From assembly GCF_030440555.1 (NCBI RefSeq), contig NZ_CP047118.1, forward strand, positions 1,116,001 to 1,180,000: a DNA stretch of 64,000 nucleotides, given 5' to 3'. The notes beneath the pieces are model-generated. The model had not been told where the DNA came from, ran no database searches, and saw only the letters and a list, made by a program, of their open reading frames with translations. Each line of letters opens with the position of its first letter. The first letter of the stretch is position 1. The translations under genes were made by a program, and so were the position numbers. This document shows, piece after piece, positions 1 to 9,656 of this stretch. The stretch comes from Corynebacterium caspium DSM 44850. Its GTDB lineage: Bacteria; Actinomycetota; Actinomycetes; Mycobacteriales; Mycobacteriaceae.

Positions 1-1693
1 TGTGCATCTAAAAAATGTGGGCGATATTGTAGCCGACGCAGTTCGCGCTGCAGGGGGCGTCCCTAAAGAATTTAATACTATTGCCGTTGATGATGGCATA
101 GCTATGGGTCACGGCGGCATGCTCTATTCGCTTCCCTCCCGGGAAATCATTGCAGATTCCGTGGAATATATGGTGAATGCACATACCGCTGATGCCATGG
201 TGTGTATTTCTAACTGCGATAAAATCACCCCTGGCATGTTAAATGCTGCATTAAGGCTAAATATTCCGGCAGTTTTTGTCTCTGGCGGTCCCATGGAAGC
301 TGGAAAAGTAACTTCCGTAGCTGGGGTTACCAAAGCGGCAACTGACCTAGTAACTGCAATTACAGCTTCGGCTTCTGCCGCTGTTTCTGATGCTGGGCTT
401 TCTGAAATCGAAAAATCAGCCTGCCCTACTTGCGGATCTTGTTCGGGCATGTTTACCGCTAATTCGATGAATTGCCTAACTGAAGCTCTGGGGCTTTCTT
501 TGCCCGGAAATGGCTCTACCCTGGCAACACATACAGCCCGTAAACGGCTATTTGAAAAGGCTGGATCCTTGATTGTGGATCTATGCAATCGATATTACGG
601 ACAAGAAGATAGCTCTGTACTACCGCGCAATATTGCTACCAAAGATGCCTTCTATAATGCTATGGCTCTAGATATGGCTATGGGTGGCTCCACTAATACG
701 GTGCTACATATTTTGGCCGCAGCCCAAGAAGGCGAAGTGGACTTTGACCTAGAAGATATTGATAAAATCTCGCATCAAATTCCGTGCCTTTCCAAAGTTT
801 CCCCCAACTCTAACTACCACATGGAAGATGTGCACCGCGCCGGAGGCATTCCGGCAATTTTGGGAGAATTGCACCGCGCCGGGAAATTGCGCACCAATGT
901 GCATAGCGCCCTATATCCAGATTTAGATACCTGGCTTAACGATTGGGATATCCGCGGAGATAAAGCCAAACCAGAAGCTATTGAGCTCTTCCACGCCGCC
1001 CCTGGTGGGGTACGTACCACTGAGGCTTTTTCACAATCTAGTCGCTGGGAAAGCCTAGATACCGATGCCGTAAATGGGTGCATCCATGATGTCGCCCATG
1101 CCCATACCGTTGATGGCGGGCTGGTTATTTTGCGCGGTAATCTTGCCCCCGATGGAGCCGTAGTGAAATCTGCTGGGGTGGATCAAGATCAATGGATTTT
1201 CTCTGGCCCAGCTAGAGTGTGTGAATCCCAAGAAGAAGCGGTATCAGTTATTTTGCGCGGCGAAGTCCAGCCTGGTGAGGTCGTAGTTATTCGCTACGAA
1301 GGTCCTGCTGGAGGTCCCGGAATGCAAGAAATGCTGCATCCTACTTCTTTCTTAAAAGGCGCCGGTTTAGGCAAAAAATGTGCCCTAATTACCGATGGAC
1401 GTTTTTCAGGTGGAACTTCTGGGCTTTCTATTGGACATATTTCCCCTGAAGCTGCCCATAAGGGACTAATTGGCTTAGTTGAAAATGGCGATCAAATCAC
1501 TATTAATGTCTTTGAACGCAGTTTGCAGCTAGAAGTTGATGATGCTGAAATTGCTAGACGACGCCAAATAATGGAATCTCGGGAAAAACCGTGGACCCCG
1601 CTTAATCGGGATCGTAAAGTTTCAAAGGCTTTGCGAGCCTATGCGGCCATGGCAACTTCCGCCGATAAGGGAGCAGTACGCCAGGTTGACTAG
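1..1693 (+). CDS. ilvD: Dihydroxy-acid dehydratase (5'-truncated by the window edge)
   Basis: Converts 2,3-dihydroxy-3-methylbutanoate (or -valerate) to the 2-keto acid in valine/isoleucine synthesis, in the cytoplasm. The reading frame is open to the left edge. The GTG at position 2 is an internal Val codon ([10 protein letters not shown]), because the family is about 610 residues and roughly 50 N-terminal residues are missing. Iron-sulfur ligands are visible as SNCDK (visible residue 72) and CPTCGSC (141-147). The conserved DGRFSGG and GHISPEAA segments lie near the C-terminus. The frame is intact to the TAG stop. The next gene starts at or across this stop, so the two may be co-transcribed. 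Confidence 0.97.
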   Translation, partial: VHLKNVGDIVADAVRAAGGVPKEFNTIAVDDGIAMGHGGMLYSLPSREIIADSVEYMVNAHTADAMVCISNCDKITPGMLNAALRLNIPAVFVSGGPMEAGKVTSVAGVTKAATDLVTAITASASAAVSDAGLSEIEKSACPTCGSCSGMFTANSMNCLTEALGLSLPGNGSTLATHTARKRLFEKAGSLIVDLCNRYYGQEDSSVLPRNIATKDAFYNAMALDMAMGGSTNTVLHILAAAQEGEVDFDLEDIDKISHQIPCLSKVSPNSNYHMEDVHRAGGIPAILGELHRAGKLRTNVHSALYPDLDTWLNDWDIRGDKAKPEAIELFHAAPGGVRTTEAFSQSSRWESLDTDAVNGCIHDVAHAHTVDGGLVILRGNLAPDGAVVKSAGVDQDQWIFSGPARVCESQEEAVSVILRGEVQPGEVVVIRYEGPAGGPGMQEMLHPTSFLKGAGLGKKCALITDGRFSGGTSGLSIGHISPEAAHKGLIGLVENGDQITINVFERSLQLEVDDAEIARRRQIMESREKPWTPLNRDRKVSKALRAYAAMATSADKGAVRQVD

Positions 1694-3002
1694 CACAAGC
1701 CCATCTACTACCGCTAAAGATTTAAGTTCTACCAAAAGCTATCTAGCTGGGGTGGCAACGCAGCGAACGCCACTCCAGTTATTATTAATAATTATTGGGA
1801 TAGCCGGTGGGATATCCGTAATGGTGCAGCATTTGCGCATTACTGATTTTCCCGTAGATATGATTATTTATCGGGAGGGGGTCAAGGCTTTTTTTAGCGG
1901 TGGGCAGGTCTATACCCAGCCGATGATAGCTGGCGATATTGCGCTTCCTTTTATCTATCCCCCATTTTCTGTGCTGGCTTTAGGTCCGCTAGTACTGCCT
2001 TTTATCGGCCATACCTTAGCCGGAAATATTATGGTTACGGCTTCTTCCCTATTACTTTTATGGTGCTTAAAGGCAATTTTTAAAACCTGTATCACAAATT
2101 CGGCGCAGCTAAAGCATATTTTTGCTGGCTGGGACATCCCTCTAGCAGCGCTCATGTGGCCCGTGGCGATGCTAATGGAACCAGTACATTTAAACGATGG
2201 TTTCGCCCAAATTAACACCGTAATAATGGCTTTAGTCATTGCCGATTTAATTCCACGGCAACGCAAAATACCACAGGGTTGGCTAATCGGATTAGCTATT
2301 GCTATTAAAATATCTCCGGCAGCTATGCTGCTATTTTTCCTGCTTAAAAAACAATATCGGCCAATTTTAGTCGCAAGCATTAGTGCCATCATTGCTACTG
2401 CAGCAGCTGCTATTATTCGCTGGGATCAAGCGGTAATTTTCTTTAGCAGCACCTTGCTTTCAATGAGCTCTAATTCAGAATTTGGGGTAGACAGCACATA
2501 TACCTCAAATAGCTCTATTAAAGCAGTATTAATGCGCGCTGCACCTAGTCGTGAATGGCTAGCTACTCACCATACTGCGTTGAATATTGCCTGGGCTCTG
2601 GCAGTAATTATCACTGTTATACTTGCCGGCTGGCTAATGAAAAAACTGCTAAATAAAGGCTTGGAAATTCACGCATGGATGGTCAATGCCTTAATAATGC
2701 TGTTGATATCCCCAATTAGCTGGTCCCACCATTGGGTATGGTTAGCAGTAATTATTCCTACGCTAACTCTATGGCTATTAGGGCAATACCAGGCAAAACT
2801 GCCCTGGAAAGCGACCGCCATAGTGAGCTTAATATTTGCAGCCATTGTACTAACCGTGCCGCCAAAATGGTGGTTTGGAGATGGCGTCGCCTTTACTGAC
2901 TTAAATTTTTGGGCCAAATTCTTAGTTAGTGATTTCGTATGGCTAGCTTATGCGCTAATAGCGGCTTTAGCTTGGGATACTAAAGTCAAGCAGCACAGCT
3001 GA
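1686..3002 (+). CDS. GT87-family polytopic glycosyltransferase (DUF2029-like)
   Basis: About 438 residues, very hydrophobic, with roughly ten predicted membrane segments. The first extracytoplasmic loop reads [13 protein letters not shown] and then GGQVYTQP, which resembles the polyprenol-phosphate-sugar-dependent mannosyl/arabinosyltransferases of family GT87 (PimE-like). Such enzymes extend phosphatidylinositol mannosides, lipomannan or arabinan on the outer face of the membrane; the exact substrate cannot be read from sequence. Start is uncertain. TTG at 1686, with AAGGGAG about 12 bases upstream, overlaps the ilvD stop; the frame also allows ATG at 1641 and GTG at 1752. A strong terminator follows. 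Confidence 0.75.
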   Translation: MTSTSPSTTAKDLSSTKSYLAGVATQRTPLQLLLIIIGIAGGISVMVQHLRITDFPVDMIIYREGVKAFFSGGQVYTQPMIAGDIALPFIYPPFSVLALGPLVLPFIGHTLAGNIMVTASSLLLLWCLKAIFKTCITNSAQLKHIFAGWDIPLAALMWPVAMLMEPVHLNDGFAQINTVIMALVIADLIPRQRKIPQGWLIGLAIAIKISPAAMLLFFLLKKQYRPILVASISAIIATAAAAIIRWDQAVIFFSSTLLSMSSNSEFGVDSTYTSNSSIKAVLMRAAPSREWLATHHTALNIAWALAVIITVILAGWLMKKLLNKGLEIHAWMVNALIMLLISPISWSHHWVWLAVIIPTLTLWLLGQYQAKLPWKATAIVSLIFAAIVLTVPPKWWFGDGVAFTDLNFWAKFLVSDFVWLAYALIAALAWDTKVKQHS

Positions 3003-3013
3003 TAAATAAATAT

Positions 3014-3056
3014 AAAAAACTGGCTAACCTCAACTACTAAGGCTAGCCAGTTTTTT
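3014..3056. terminator. Bidirectional intrinsic terminator
   Basis: The arms AAAAAACTGGCTAACC (3014-3029) and GGCTAGCCAGTTTTTT (3041-3056) pair over 15 of 16 positions around an 11-base loop. There is an A-run on the left and a T-run on the right, so it works in both directions. It sits between the convergent GT87 and DoxX genes. Confidence 0.9.
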
Positions 3057-3070
3057 ATATTAGAAAACGA

Positions 3071-4114
3071 CTATATTTTAAAAGGCATTACCCCAGCTAG
3101 GAACCACCAGATAAGTCCGGTGGCTATTAACCCAACTAGCAAAGCAATTATAGAACTTGCAAGGGGGCGTTCAGTCCAGCTTCGTCCCCGGTCAAAACTA
3201 ATTCGACCAGGACCAGTCAAGGTAATAGCAATACTTATCGCCAGTAATAAGGCCACCAATAAGCCGTGATGCGTAAATAGCAATCCTTGGCTAAAGATAT
3301 GGGTTGTAAAGAAGCCCATAGCGGTAATCGCCGCGGCACTTGCCAGGGGATGGACTAATCCCAAAGCTAGAAATACTCCGGCAAAAAGCTGCAGAGCTGG
3401 ATAAATAATAGCCAAAATATGCGGTTGCGAATAGTTACTAAAACTATTTTCCAAACCAACTAAACCAGCAGAACCGCCCCACAGGAAGAAAGTGCGAAGC
3501 GCATCGCCTATAAGGATGCCAGCCAGGATCAACCGGAAAATCAATAACCCACTATCTAGGGTGCCGCGACGCGCTACCGGCATAAGATCTGGATTATTTG
3601 CCGGATCTAAATCCTCTTCACTAAAGCTATCTGCCCAAGGATCGCTTGGAGCGAAACCTGGGGTTACTCCAGGTGTGTGCTCGGTTAGTGCGGTCCCAGA
3701 AGCTAGGGGCAAATTAGTATCTGCGGAGTTTTCTGCAGAAATGACATCTGGTTGCACGGTGCCTAAAACAGCAGTTTCAGCAAATTCTGGTTCAGGATCG
3801 TGCATTGAAGTAGGGGCATCAGAAAGCAAAGGGCGCGAACGCACCTCTGCCGCTGTCGGAGCTGCAGGTGCAACAGGTGCCGGAGGAGCTTCAGGTTCTG
3901 CAGGATGCGGCGGAATTGCTTGCGGAGCTGCTCTGCCTGCTACTTCATAAATAGATGGTCCGGGAGGAGCTGCGGTACGCGGCGGACGCTGACGTTTTTC
4001 GCCAGCATCAGAGTTAAATGGAGTTGACGTCTGGTGATAAGTGGGAAGCCCATCTAGATCATCAATATCATCTAAATCTTGGGGACTATCCGCAGGATTA
4101 TTCTTGTCATTCAT
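3071..4114 (-). CDS. DoxX-family membrane protein with long disordered N-terminus
   Basis: 347 residues. Residues 1 to about 185 are rich in Pro, Ala, Asp and Glu and lack hydrophobic stretches, so they are probably a disordered cytoplasmic region. Residues from about 190 to the end (from RRGTLDSGLLIFRLILAG) form about four membrane helices of the DoxX type, with a conserved LFAGVFLALG-like core. DoxX proteins are linked to redox homeostasis in actinobacteria (MRC complex in mycobacteria), but biochemical function here is unknown. It lies downstream of the HNH lipoprotein gene on the same strand, separated by a hairpin. The upstream Shine-Dalgarno is weak. Confidence 0.75.
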   Translation of the reverse strand: MNDKNNPADSPQDLDDIDDLDGLPTYHQTSTPFNSDAGEKRQRPPRTAAPPGPSIYEVAGRAAPQAIPPHPAEPEAPPAPVAPAAPTAAEVRSRPLLSDAPTSMHDPEPEFAETAVLGTVQPDVISAENSADTNLPLASGTALTEHTPGVTPGFAPSDPWADSFSEEDLDPANNPDLMPVARRGTLDSGLLIFRLILAGILIGDALRTFFLWGGSAGLVGLENSFSNYSQPHILAIIYPALQLFAGVFLALGLVHPLASAAAITAMGFFTTHIFSQGLLFTHHGLLVALLLAISIAITLTGPGRISFDRGRSWTERPLASSIIALLVGLIATGLIWWFLAGVMPFKI

Positions 4115-4131
4115 GGGCCTAGACTAAGTTA

Positions 4132-4155
4132 GCCAGCCCCTTGAAAGGGGCTGGC
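4132..4155 (-). terminator. Hairpin between the HNH nuclease and DoxX genes
   Basis: The arms GCCAGCCCC (4132-4140) and GGGGCTGGC (4147-4155) form a perfect 9-bp stem with a 6-base loop. On the minus strand it follows the HNH stop codon by 6 bases. The downstream tract is only weakly T-rich, so it may be a partial terminator or a processing site. Confidence 0.5.
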
Positions 4156-4161
4156 GCGCCG

Positions 4162-5034
4162 CTAGCAGGTTGCCAACGCTGTCTGCAGGGCAGTTTTCTC
4201 AGATTCTGTAACCCAAAGTTTATATTTTGCCTTTACATCCACCTGGAGCTGGGCATATTTGCATCGGAAAGCCTTATTTGGGGGTAACCAAGAAGCAGCA
4301 TCAGAGGCGCCCTTTTGGGCATTAAGGGGGCCATCCACAGCTAGGAGATTTAGCGGATCATTGGCGAAATTTCGCCGTTCCTCGACGCTCAACTGCTGGG
4401 CGCCTTTTTGCCAGGCATCGTTTAGCGCTACTACGTGGTCGATTTGCACTGCGCTAGAGGTCTTTTTTCCACGTTGGAAGTGAATTGTTTTTCCAGAATA
4501 GGGATCAATGAGGGTGCCTCTTTCCACCCGGCATTCCTTAGTATTGGGACGATATTCAATATTGCTTAAATCCCGTTTTAAGATGTCATTACGGGTATCG
4601 CAACCATTAAAACCAAATTCCACATCCACATTATCTGCCCAAGCATGGCCGAATTCCTCGCGGCGATAACCAGTCATTGGGGCGCGGCCCTTTACAGGAA
4701 TCGTTTCCAATTTAGCCAGGTGTGCAGCACCTGGTACCGGAACATCCGGTGCGGGTTCGGTCTCCGGTTCCGGTTCGGTCTCCGGTGCGGGTTCCGGTTC
4801 TGAACTAGGTGGTACCGGTGGCTCCACATTTACAGAAGGTGAAGCAGTAGTTGCAGCAGAAGTGCTACTTAGCACAGGAGGTAAATCAGGCTGGCTGCTG
4901 CCATTTCCTTGACAAGAAGTGATTCCAAAACTCAGCAGTGCGACAAGAACGGCACCGATGGGAAGCCATTGGAATTTTTCTACTAATTCTTTAATACGAC
5001 TTATCGGAAGCATAGTAGCTATCGACCCTAGCAA
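4162..5034 (-). CDS. Predicted lipoprotein HNH endonuclease (DUF1524-like)
   Basis: 290 residues. A basic N-terminus is followed by a hydrophobic segment (about 24-40) ending in the lipobox-like GITSC with Cys41, so the mature protein is probably lipid-anchored outside the membrane. Residues 45-105 are a Ser/Thr/Pro/Glu linker with repeated Glu-Pro units. The C-terminal domain has IDH (198-200), NDPLNLLAV (225-233) and N-QKGASD (238-245), the pattern of HNH nucleases of the DUF1524/GmrSD-like group, plus two cysteines (145, 168) that could form a disulfide outside the cell. Likely role: cleavage of external DNA. ATG at residue 8 is an alternative start. Divergent from the GST-like gene. Confidence 0.75.
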   Translation of the reverse strand: MLGSIATMLPISRIKELVEKFQWLPIGAVLVALLSFGITSCQGNGSSQPDLPPVLSSTSAATTASPSVNVEPPVPPSSEPEPAPETEPEPETEPAPDVPVPGAAHLAKLETIPVKGRAPMTGYRREEFGHAWADNVDVEFGFNGCDTRNDILKRDLSNIEYRPNTKECRVERGTLIDPYSGKTIHFQRGKKTSSAVQIDHVVALNDAWQKGAQQLSVEERRNFANDPLNLLAVDGPLNAQKGASDAASWLPPNKAFRCKYAQLQVDVKAKYKLWVTESEKTALQTALATC

Positions 5035-5064
5035 GCGTTATTGGCAAATGTGACTTTTCCATAC

Positions 5065-5109
5065 TTGCGCGGCGAACAATTTTCCCCCTAGTATTGTTGA
5101 TGCGTCAAC
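5065..5109 (+). promoter_or_regulatory. Putative promoter and palindrome upstream of the hydroquinone reductase gene
   Basis: TTGCGC (5065-5070) and TAGTAT (5089-5094) are spaced by 18 bases and could be -35 and -10. Directly after lies GTTGA-tgcg-TCAAC (5096-5109), a perfect 5-bp inverted repeat over the probable transcription start. It could be an operator; no regulator gene is adjacent. Confidence 0.3.
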
Positions 5110-5127
5110 TTTATGGAAGGTTTCAGA

Positions 5128-6288
5128 ATGTCTAAACACCCTAAGAAAAATCAAGATTGGGCTGGCGATCCCCAAAATGCCTCTCCCGACGGAGAATTTA
5201 TCCGCGATACCACCTATATAGAAGACCGCATTGTCGCAGATATCCCCGCAGGTAGCGCCCCCCAAGCCCAGCCAGATGGGAGCTTTCACTGGCCCGTAGA
5301 AAAAGGGCGTTACCGGCTTGCTGTCGCCAGAGCTTGCCCCTGGGCCCACCGCACGGTGATCACTCGTCGCCTATTGGGGCTAGAGGATGCCATATCTATT
5401 GCCTTTGCCGGACCTACACATGATCGTCGTTCTTGGACTTTTGATCTAGATGAAAATGAAGTTGATCCAGTATTGGGGATTCCGCGCTTACAGGATGCTT
5501 ATTTAAATCGTTTCCCTAATTATGATCGCGGCATTACGGTGCCCACCATTGTGGAAGTGGAATCAGTTAAGGCAGTAACTAATTTCTTTGCCCAAATTCC
5601 AGTTGACTTTAATAACGAGTGGAAAGAATTCCACCGTGAAGGAGCACCGGATCTTTATCCGGAAGATTTGCGCGAGGAAATTGATAAGATTACCCGCAGA
5701 GTTTATACCGAAGTAAATAATGGCGTTTATCGGGCAGGTTTTGCCGGCAGCCAAGAAGCCTATGAGGCCGGTTATGAGCGCCTGTGGACTGCTTTAGATT
5801 GGCTAGAGGAACGCCTAGGCAAGCAGCGTTATTTGGTTGGAGAACACATCACTTTGGCAGATGTGTACCTCTACCCCACTTTGGTACGTTTTGATGCCGT
5901 TTATCACGGACATTTCAAAGCCGCCCGCAATAAGATCACTGAAATGCCTAATTTATGGGGTTATCTGCGTGATCTCTATCAGACCCCCGGTTTTGGGGAC
6001 ACTACTGACCTCACCGAAATTAAAGAGCACTACTATATTGTGCACAAGGAAATAAACCCCACGCAGGTAGTTCCACTAGGCCCAGATCTATCTGGCTTAA
6101 CTACCCCGCATGGCCGCGAAAAACTAGGCGGTACTCCCTTCGCAGCTGGGGCCACAGCCCCTGGACCAATTAAAAATGCCAGTGAAATTGTGAAAAATCC
6201 TTTGGTCAATGGCATTGCGGTACTTCCTGGGCGCACGGCTGCAGAAGCGCGTGCTTATCAAGAAGCTCAAGTAGCTGCAAATAACTAG
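5128..6288 (+). CDS. Glutathionyl-hydroquinone reductase-like protein (Xi-class GST fold)
   Basis: About 386 residues. The family (YqjG/ECM4) reduces thiol-conjugated hydroquinones using an active-site cysteine. Here it is Cys70 in ARACPWAHR, followed by the thioredoxin-like domain and the helical C-terminal domain with EHITLADVYLYPTLVRFD. Actinomycetes of this kind make mycothiol and usually not glutathione, so the physiological thiol is probably mycothiol; that is inference. A Corynebacterium-style tail (NPTQVVPLGPDLSG) extends beyond the GST core. ATG 5128 is chosen because GGAAGG lies 7 bases upstream; ATG 5113 in the same frame would put that Shine-Dalgarno inside the gene. Monocistronic, closed by a strong terminator. 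Confidence 0.88.
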   Translation: MSKHPKKNQDWAGDPQNASPDGEFIRDTTYIEDRIVADIPAGSAPQAQPDGSFHWPVEKGRYRLAVARACPWAHRTVITRRLLGLEDAISIAFAGPTHDRRSWTFDLDENEVDPVLGIPRLQDAYLNRFPNYDRGITVPTIVEVESVKAVTNFFAQIPVDFNNEWKEFHREGAPDLYPEDLREEIDKITRRVYTEVNNGVYRAGFAGSQEAYEAGYERLWTALDWLEERLGKQRYLVGEHITLADVYLYPTLVRFDAVYHGHFKAARNKITEMPNLWGYLRDLYQTPGFGDTTDLTEIKEHYYIVHKEINPTQVVPLGPDLSGLTTPHGREKLGGTPFAAGATAPGPIKNASEIVKNPLVNGIAVLPGRTAAEARAYQEAQVAANN

Positions 6289-6329
6289 TAGTGGCTAGTA
6301 TTTAAACAGCTGATATATAAGAAAAAACT

Positions 6330-6369
6330 AAAACGCACTACCGATTATTCATTCTCGGTAGTGCGTTTT
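6330..6369. terminator. Bidirectional intrinsic terminator
   Basis: Perfect 15-bp arms AAAACGCACTACCGA (6330-6344) and TCGGTAGTGCGTTTT (6355-6369) with a 10-base loop, between the convergent GST-like gene and gatB. The A and T ends make it usable from both sides. Confidence 0.9.
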
Positions 6370-6380
6370 AACTGCTTAGC

Positions 6381-7883
6381 TTAAGCCAGCTTTTCTGCAA
6401 TCAGTTTATTTACCTGCTGCGGATCAGCCTTACCACGGGTGGCTTTCATAACGGCACCAACTATAGCCCCGGTTACCTTGGTATTTCCGGCCCGATATTT
6501 TTCTACGATATCTGGATTTGCGGCCAAGGCTTCATCAACTGCAGCCTCGATAGCACCGTCATCGCGAACAACTTCTAGGCCACGGGCGGCAATAACTTCA
6601 GCAACATCGCCTTCGCCAGCAATAACCCCGTCTACTGCTTGACGAGCCAGCTTAGTGGTAAGTTTTCCAGCTCCCACCAGCGAAATAACCTGCGCTATTT
6701 GACGTGGCGTTATACCCACGGCATCTAGTTCCACACCGGCCTCATTGGCCTTGGCAGTTATATAGGATACCCACCAAGCGCGAGCTTCATCGGGGGTACT
6801 GCCAGCCTCCACAGTTTCAATGATGAGGTCAAGGGCCCCCGCATTTACCAAATCTCGCATTTCGGCATCCGATAGTTGCCAATCTTTTTGAATACGAGCG
6901 CGACGTATCCAAGGAAGTTCTGGCAAAGTGGTTCGAATTTCTTCTACCCATTCTGCGGGGGCAAATACTGGCGGAAGATCTGGATCGTTGAAATAGCGGT
7001 AATCTTCGGCAGTTTCTTTCGGACGACCCTTTTTAGTGGAACCGTCTTCTTGATAGTGCCGGGTCTCTTGGTCTATTACGCCACCGTCTTCTAGAACACG
7101 AGCTTGGCGCTGCATTTCAAAACGCACAGCCTGTTCGACAGAACGCAAAGAGTTAATATTCTTAGTTTCAGTGCGCGTACCAAATTCAGTGGTACCGACG
7201 CGGCGCAAAGAGAGATTGGAATCTACTCGCATCGAACCTTGGTCCATGCGAGCATCAGATACTCCAAGAGTTTTAACCAAATCACGCAGCGCACTCACAT
7301 AGGCACGTGCTACCTCTGGAGCTCGCTCACCAGCGCCTTCAATAGGCTTAGTAACAATCTCAATAAGTGGAATACCCGCTCGGTTTACGTCAACCAAAGA
7401 TTTAGTAGCTCCAGAAATACGACCGCTAGTACCACCAATATGGGTGAGCTTGGCGGTATCTTCTTCCATATGCGCGCGTTCAATTTCTACGCGCCAGGGA
7501 GTGCCATCATCTAGTTCGATATCTAGGTAGCCGTCGTAGGCAATTGGTTCATCATATTGCGAGATCTGATAGTTCTTTGGTTGGTCTGGGTAGAAATAAT
7601 TCTTGCGGGCAAAACGAGAAGATTCAGCAATCTTGCAGTTTAGAGCCAGACCAATCTTGATAGCCCATTCCACACCCTTAGCATTTACCACCGGAAGTGC
7701 GCCGGGTAAGCCCAGGCAGACGGGGTCAACATTGGAGTTAGGATCCGCTCCGAAATTGGTACCAGAGCCGGAAAACATTTTGGTTTCCGTGTGCAATTCA
7801 ACGTGCACCTCTAGTCCCATTACGGGGTCGAATTTTTCTAGGACCTCATCAAAATCCATCAGATCATACATCGCGGCAGTCAT
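6381..7883 (-). CDS. gatB: Asp-tRNA(Asn)/Glu-tRNA(Gln) amidotransferase subunit B
   Basis: 500 residues, the family length. GatB binds the misacylated tRNA and carries out the kinase/transamidation step of GatCAB, so that Gln-tRNA and Asn-tRNA form without their own synthetases. The N-terminus has the signature [17 protein letters not shown] and then [16 protein letters not shown]; the C-terminal YqeY/GatB helical tail ([20 protein letters not shown]) is complete. It is separated from gatCA by pfkA and a decarboxylase gene. A probable SD-less start at ATG 7883. Confidence 0.97.
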   Translation of the reverse strand: MTAAMYDLMDFDEVLEKFDPVMGLEVHVELHTETKMFSGSGTNFGADPNSNVDPVCLGLPGALPVVNAKGVEWAIKIGLALNCKIAESSRFARKNYFYPDQPKNYQISQYDEPIAYDGYLDIELDDGTPWRVEIERAHMEEDTAKLTHIGGTSGRISGATKSLVDVNRAGIPLIEIVTKPIEGAGERAPEVARAYVSALRDLVKTLGVSDARMDQGSMRVDSNLSLRRVGTTEFGTRTETKNINSLRSVEQAVRFEMQRQARVLEDGGVIDQETRHYQEDGSTKKGRPKETAEDYRYFNDPDLPPVFAPAEWVEEIRTTLPELPWIRRARIQKDWQLSDAEMRDLVNAGALDLIIETVEAGSTPDEARAWWVSYITAKANEAGVELDAVGITPRQIAQVISLVGAGKLTTKLARQAVDGVIAGEGDVAEVIAARGLEVVRDDGAIEAAVDEALAANPDIVEKYRAGNTKVTGAIVGAVMKATRGKADPQQVNKLIAEKLA

Positions 7884-7907
7884 GGCTCACTAGTCTAATA
7901 GCGTTGG

Positions 7908-7932
7908 CAGGCTCTGTGGTTATCAGAGCCTG
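7908..7932 (-). terminator. Hairpin downstream of the decarboxylase gene
   Basis: Perfect 9-bp arms CAGGCTCTG (7908-7916) and CAGAGCCTG (7924-7932), 7-base loop, in the gap between gatB and the decarboxylase. There is no T-run on the minus strand, so terminator function is not certain. Confidence 0.4.
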
Positions 7933-7980
7933 GGGGCAAAAATCTTTAAAGGTTAATACTAGCGCTCAAAGCTACATCTA

Positions 7981-8010
7981 GCAGCTTTGGGCAGCTTCGA
8001 GCAGCTTCGA
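7981..8010. repeat. Three tandem decamers GCAGCTTYGR
   Basis: GCAGCTTTGG, GCAGCTTCGA and GCAGCTTCGA stand head to tail just after the decarboxylase stop codon on the minus strand, with a degenerate fourth unit (GCGGCTAATT) following. Likely a replication-slippage repeat. Confidence 0.7.
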
Positions 8011-8022
8011 GCGGCTAATTTT

Positions 8023-9474
8023 TTAAACCTCTTTATTTTCAAGCCGCAAACGCATTTCCTCAATATCTTCCACCAAACGTTTGATATCTTCGACATGCTG
8101 TTCGGGACTAATGGTGCAAAGACGCAGCACTGTATGCCCATTAAGTTCAGTGGACCAAATGCCGGCAATATTATATTTACGCAGCGCAGCTGCAATTTCA
8201 CTGCCAAATTTATCGCCAGCAGGATGCTTTCCTACATAACGGAAACACACGATTGCCAGCGAAGGTTTCGAAGCAATCTCCCAATCTGGTAATTCGCCAA
8301 GCTTTTTTGCAAATACTTCGGCCATCTCGATGGAACCATCAAGATCATCAGAGATTTCGTCACTACCTGCTGCTTGCAGAGTTAACCATAGTCGGGCAGC
8401 CCGGGCGGGACGAGTGAGCTCTGGACCCAGATCCCACCAGTCATGATCTGGACGGGTACTACCTGCTTGCGGGGCGCCGCCAGCTTCTGAACCAGAGTCA
8501 ATATCTTGTAGATACTCGGCAGTTTCAGAAAAGGCTTGCGTCAATAACGTCACGTCGCGAACTAGCAACATAGCGCATCCATAAGTTTGATAGAGCCACT
8601 TATGCCCATCCCAGGAAAGCGAGTGCGAACGCTCCACTCCGGCCGCCTGATGGTTATGCGTTTTAGAAAGCAATACCGAAGCCCCATAAGCCCCATCAAC
8701 ATGGAACCAGAGATCTTCGCGCTCACAAATATCGGCTATCTCATTTAGCGGATCCACTGACCCTGTATTGGTGGTGCCACAAGTACCCACTACGACAAAA
8801 GGCTTCAGACCAGCAGCTTTATCCGCTGCAATTGCCTCTGCAAGGTCTGCGGTACGCATCCGGAACTCCTCATCGACAGGAAGTTGCCTGATGCGGCTGC
8901 TAGAAATGCCAGCCAAACGCAGTGCTTTGCGCACCGAAGAGTGGGTTTGCGTAGAAACATAAGCGACGCCAAGCGCAATATCATCTTTGGCGATCTTGTA
9001 GTCCCGGGCGGCAATCATTGCGGTGAGATTGGCCATCGACCCGCCAGAAACAAACAGCCCGCCAGCTTTCTCCCCATAGCCAGCGGCCTTAGCTAAATAG
9101 GTGATTACTTGTTCCTCAATTGCAGAGGCTCCAGGAGCAATGGCGCGCCCGCCAACATGGGAGTTATAGGCAGAGGCAATCATTGCTCCGAGCCAGGAGA
9201 CAGGCTGGGCCGGACCGGGGATGAAACCAAAGAAACGCGGATGCCTAGTATTGGAATCTTGTTCTAGCGCCCGAACTAGTTCGGCAGCGGCATCTGCAAC
9301 ATCGCGCCCCGCAGCACTAATTGGAGTGAGATCTAAAGGATGACGGTTTTCTTGTCGGTGGAGGAAATCACCAAAGCGATCCTCGCGACTAGTTCCGTAC
9401 TCAAAGAAAATCCGGTCAATAAAGCGGTGTGCGATGCGAGCTGTTTGCTCTTGATTGGGCAACCCAAAAGACAT
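8023..9474 (-). CDS. PLP-dependent group II amino acid decarboxylase
   Basis: About 483 residues. Fold-type I decarboxylase related to glutamate/aromatic/diaminobutyrate decarboxylases. The PLP lysine is Lys292 in SWDGHKWLYQ; the cofactor-binding Asp is D260 in HVDGAYG; the stacking His is H178 in STQTHSS; FFGFIPGP (81-88) is the family substrate-pocket segment. Substrate cannot be assigned from sequence. Start ATG 9474 (MSFGLPNQ) is chosen because AAAGGA precedes it; an upstream ATG at 9513 lacks this support. It sits between pfkA and gatB with no obvious pathway partner. Confidence 0.88.
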   Translation of the reverse strand: MSFGLPNQEQTARIAHRFIDRIFFEYGTSREDRFGDFLHRQENRHPLDLTPISAAGRDVADAAAELVRALEQDSNTRHPRFFGFIPGPAQPVSWLGAMIASAYNSHVGGRAIAPGASAIEEQVITYLAKAAGYGEKAGGLFVSGGSMANLTAMIAARDYKIAKDDIALGVAYVSTQTHSSVRKALRLAGISSSRIRQLPVDEEFRMRTADLAEAIAADKAAGLKPFVVVGTCGTTNTGSVDPLNEIADICEREDLWFHVDGAYGASVLLSKTHNHQAAGVERSHSLSWDGHKWLYQTYGCAMLLVRDVTLLTQAFSETAEYLQDIDSGSEAGGAPQAGSTRPDHDWWDLGPELTRPARAARLWLTLQAAGSDEISDDLDGSIEMAEVFAKKLGELPDWEIASKPSLAIVCFRYVGKHPAGDKFGSEIAAALRKYNIAGIWSTELNGHTVLRLCTISPEQHVEDIKRLVEDIEEMRLRLENKEV

Positions 9475-9616
9475 GTTTCGTCTTTTCCTTTCAATTGACT
9501 GCAGTGATCTCAAATTTTCTGCACAGGCACTGGCCTGCCCACAATTGTGCTCTCATCAACAATTTTTCGCCATAAGTGCAGGTCATTAGCAATTGGGTTG
9601 CCTGGGCTGGAATTTC

Positions 9617-9650
9617 AAAAACTTAAGCAGCGCTGGAAAAGCGTTTTTTC
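9617..9650 (-). terminator. Possible pfkA terminator
   Basis: On the minus strand a small stem (CGCT / AGCG, around 9631-9643) lies between an A-run and a later GTTTTTG, directly after the pfkA stop. The structure is weak. Confidence 0.3.
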
Positions 9651-9656
9651 AAATGG

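Noticed and set aside
2..124. GTG at position 2 as the real start of ilvD
   Set aside because: It is an internal Val codon of a conserved segment; the family has about 50 residues more at the N-terminus.
4730..4810. Repeated CCGGTTCGGTCTCCGG-like units suggesting a CRISPR or other array
   Set aside because: They code for the Glu-Pro linker of the lipoprotein in frame; no spacers of constant length.
5038..5349. 103-codon minus-strand frame before the GST-like gene
   Set aside because: Antisense to the start of a clear gene and covers its promoter region.
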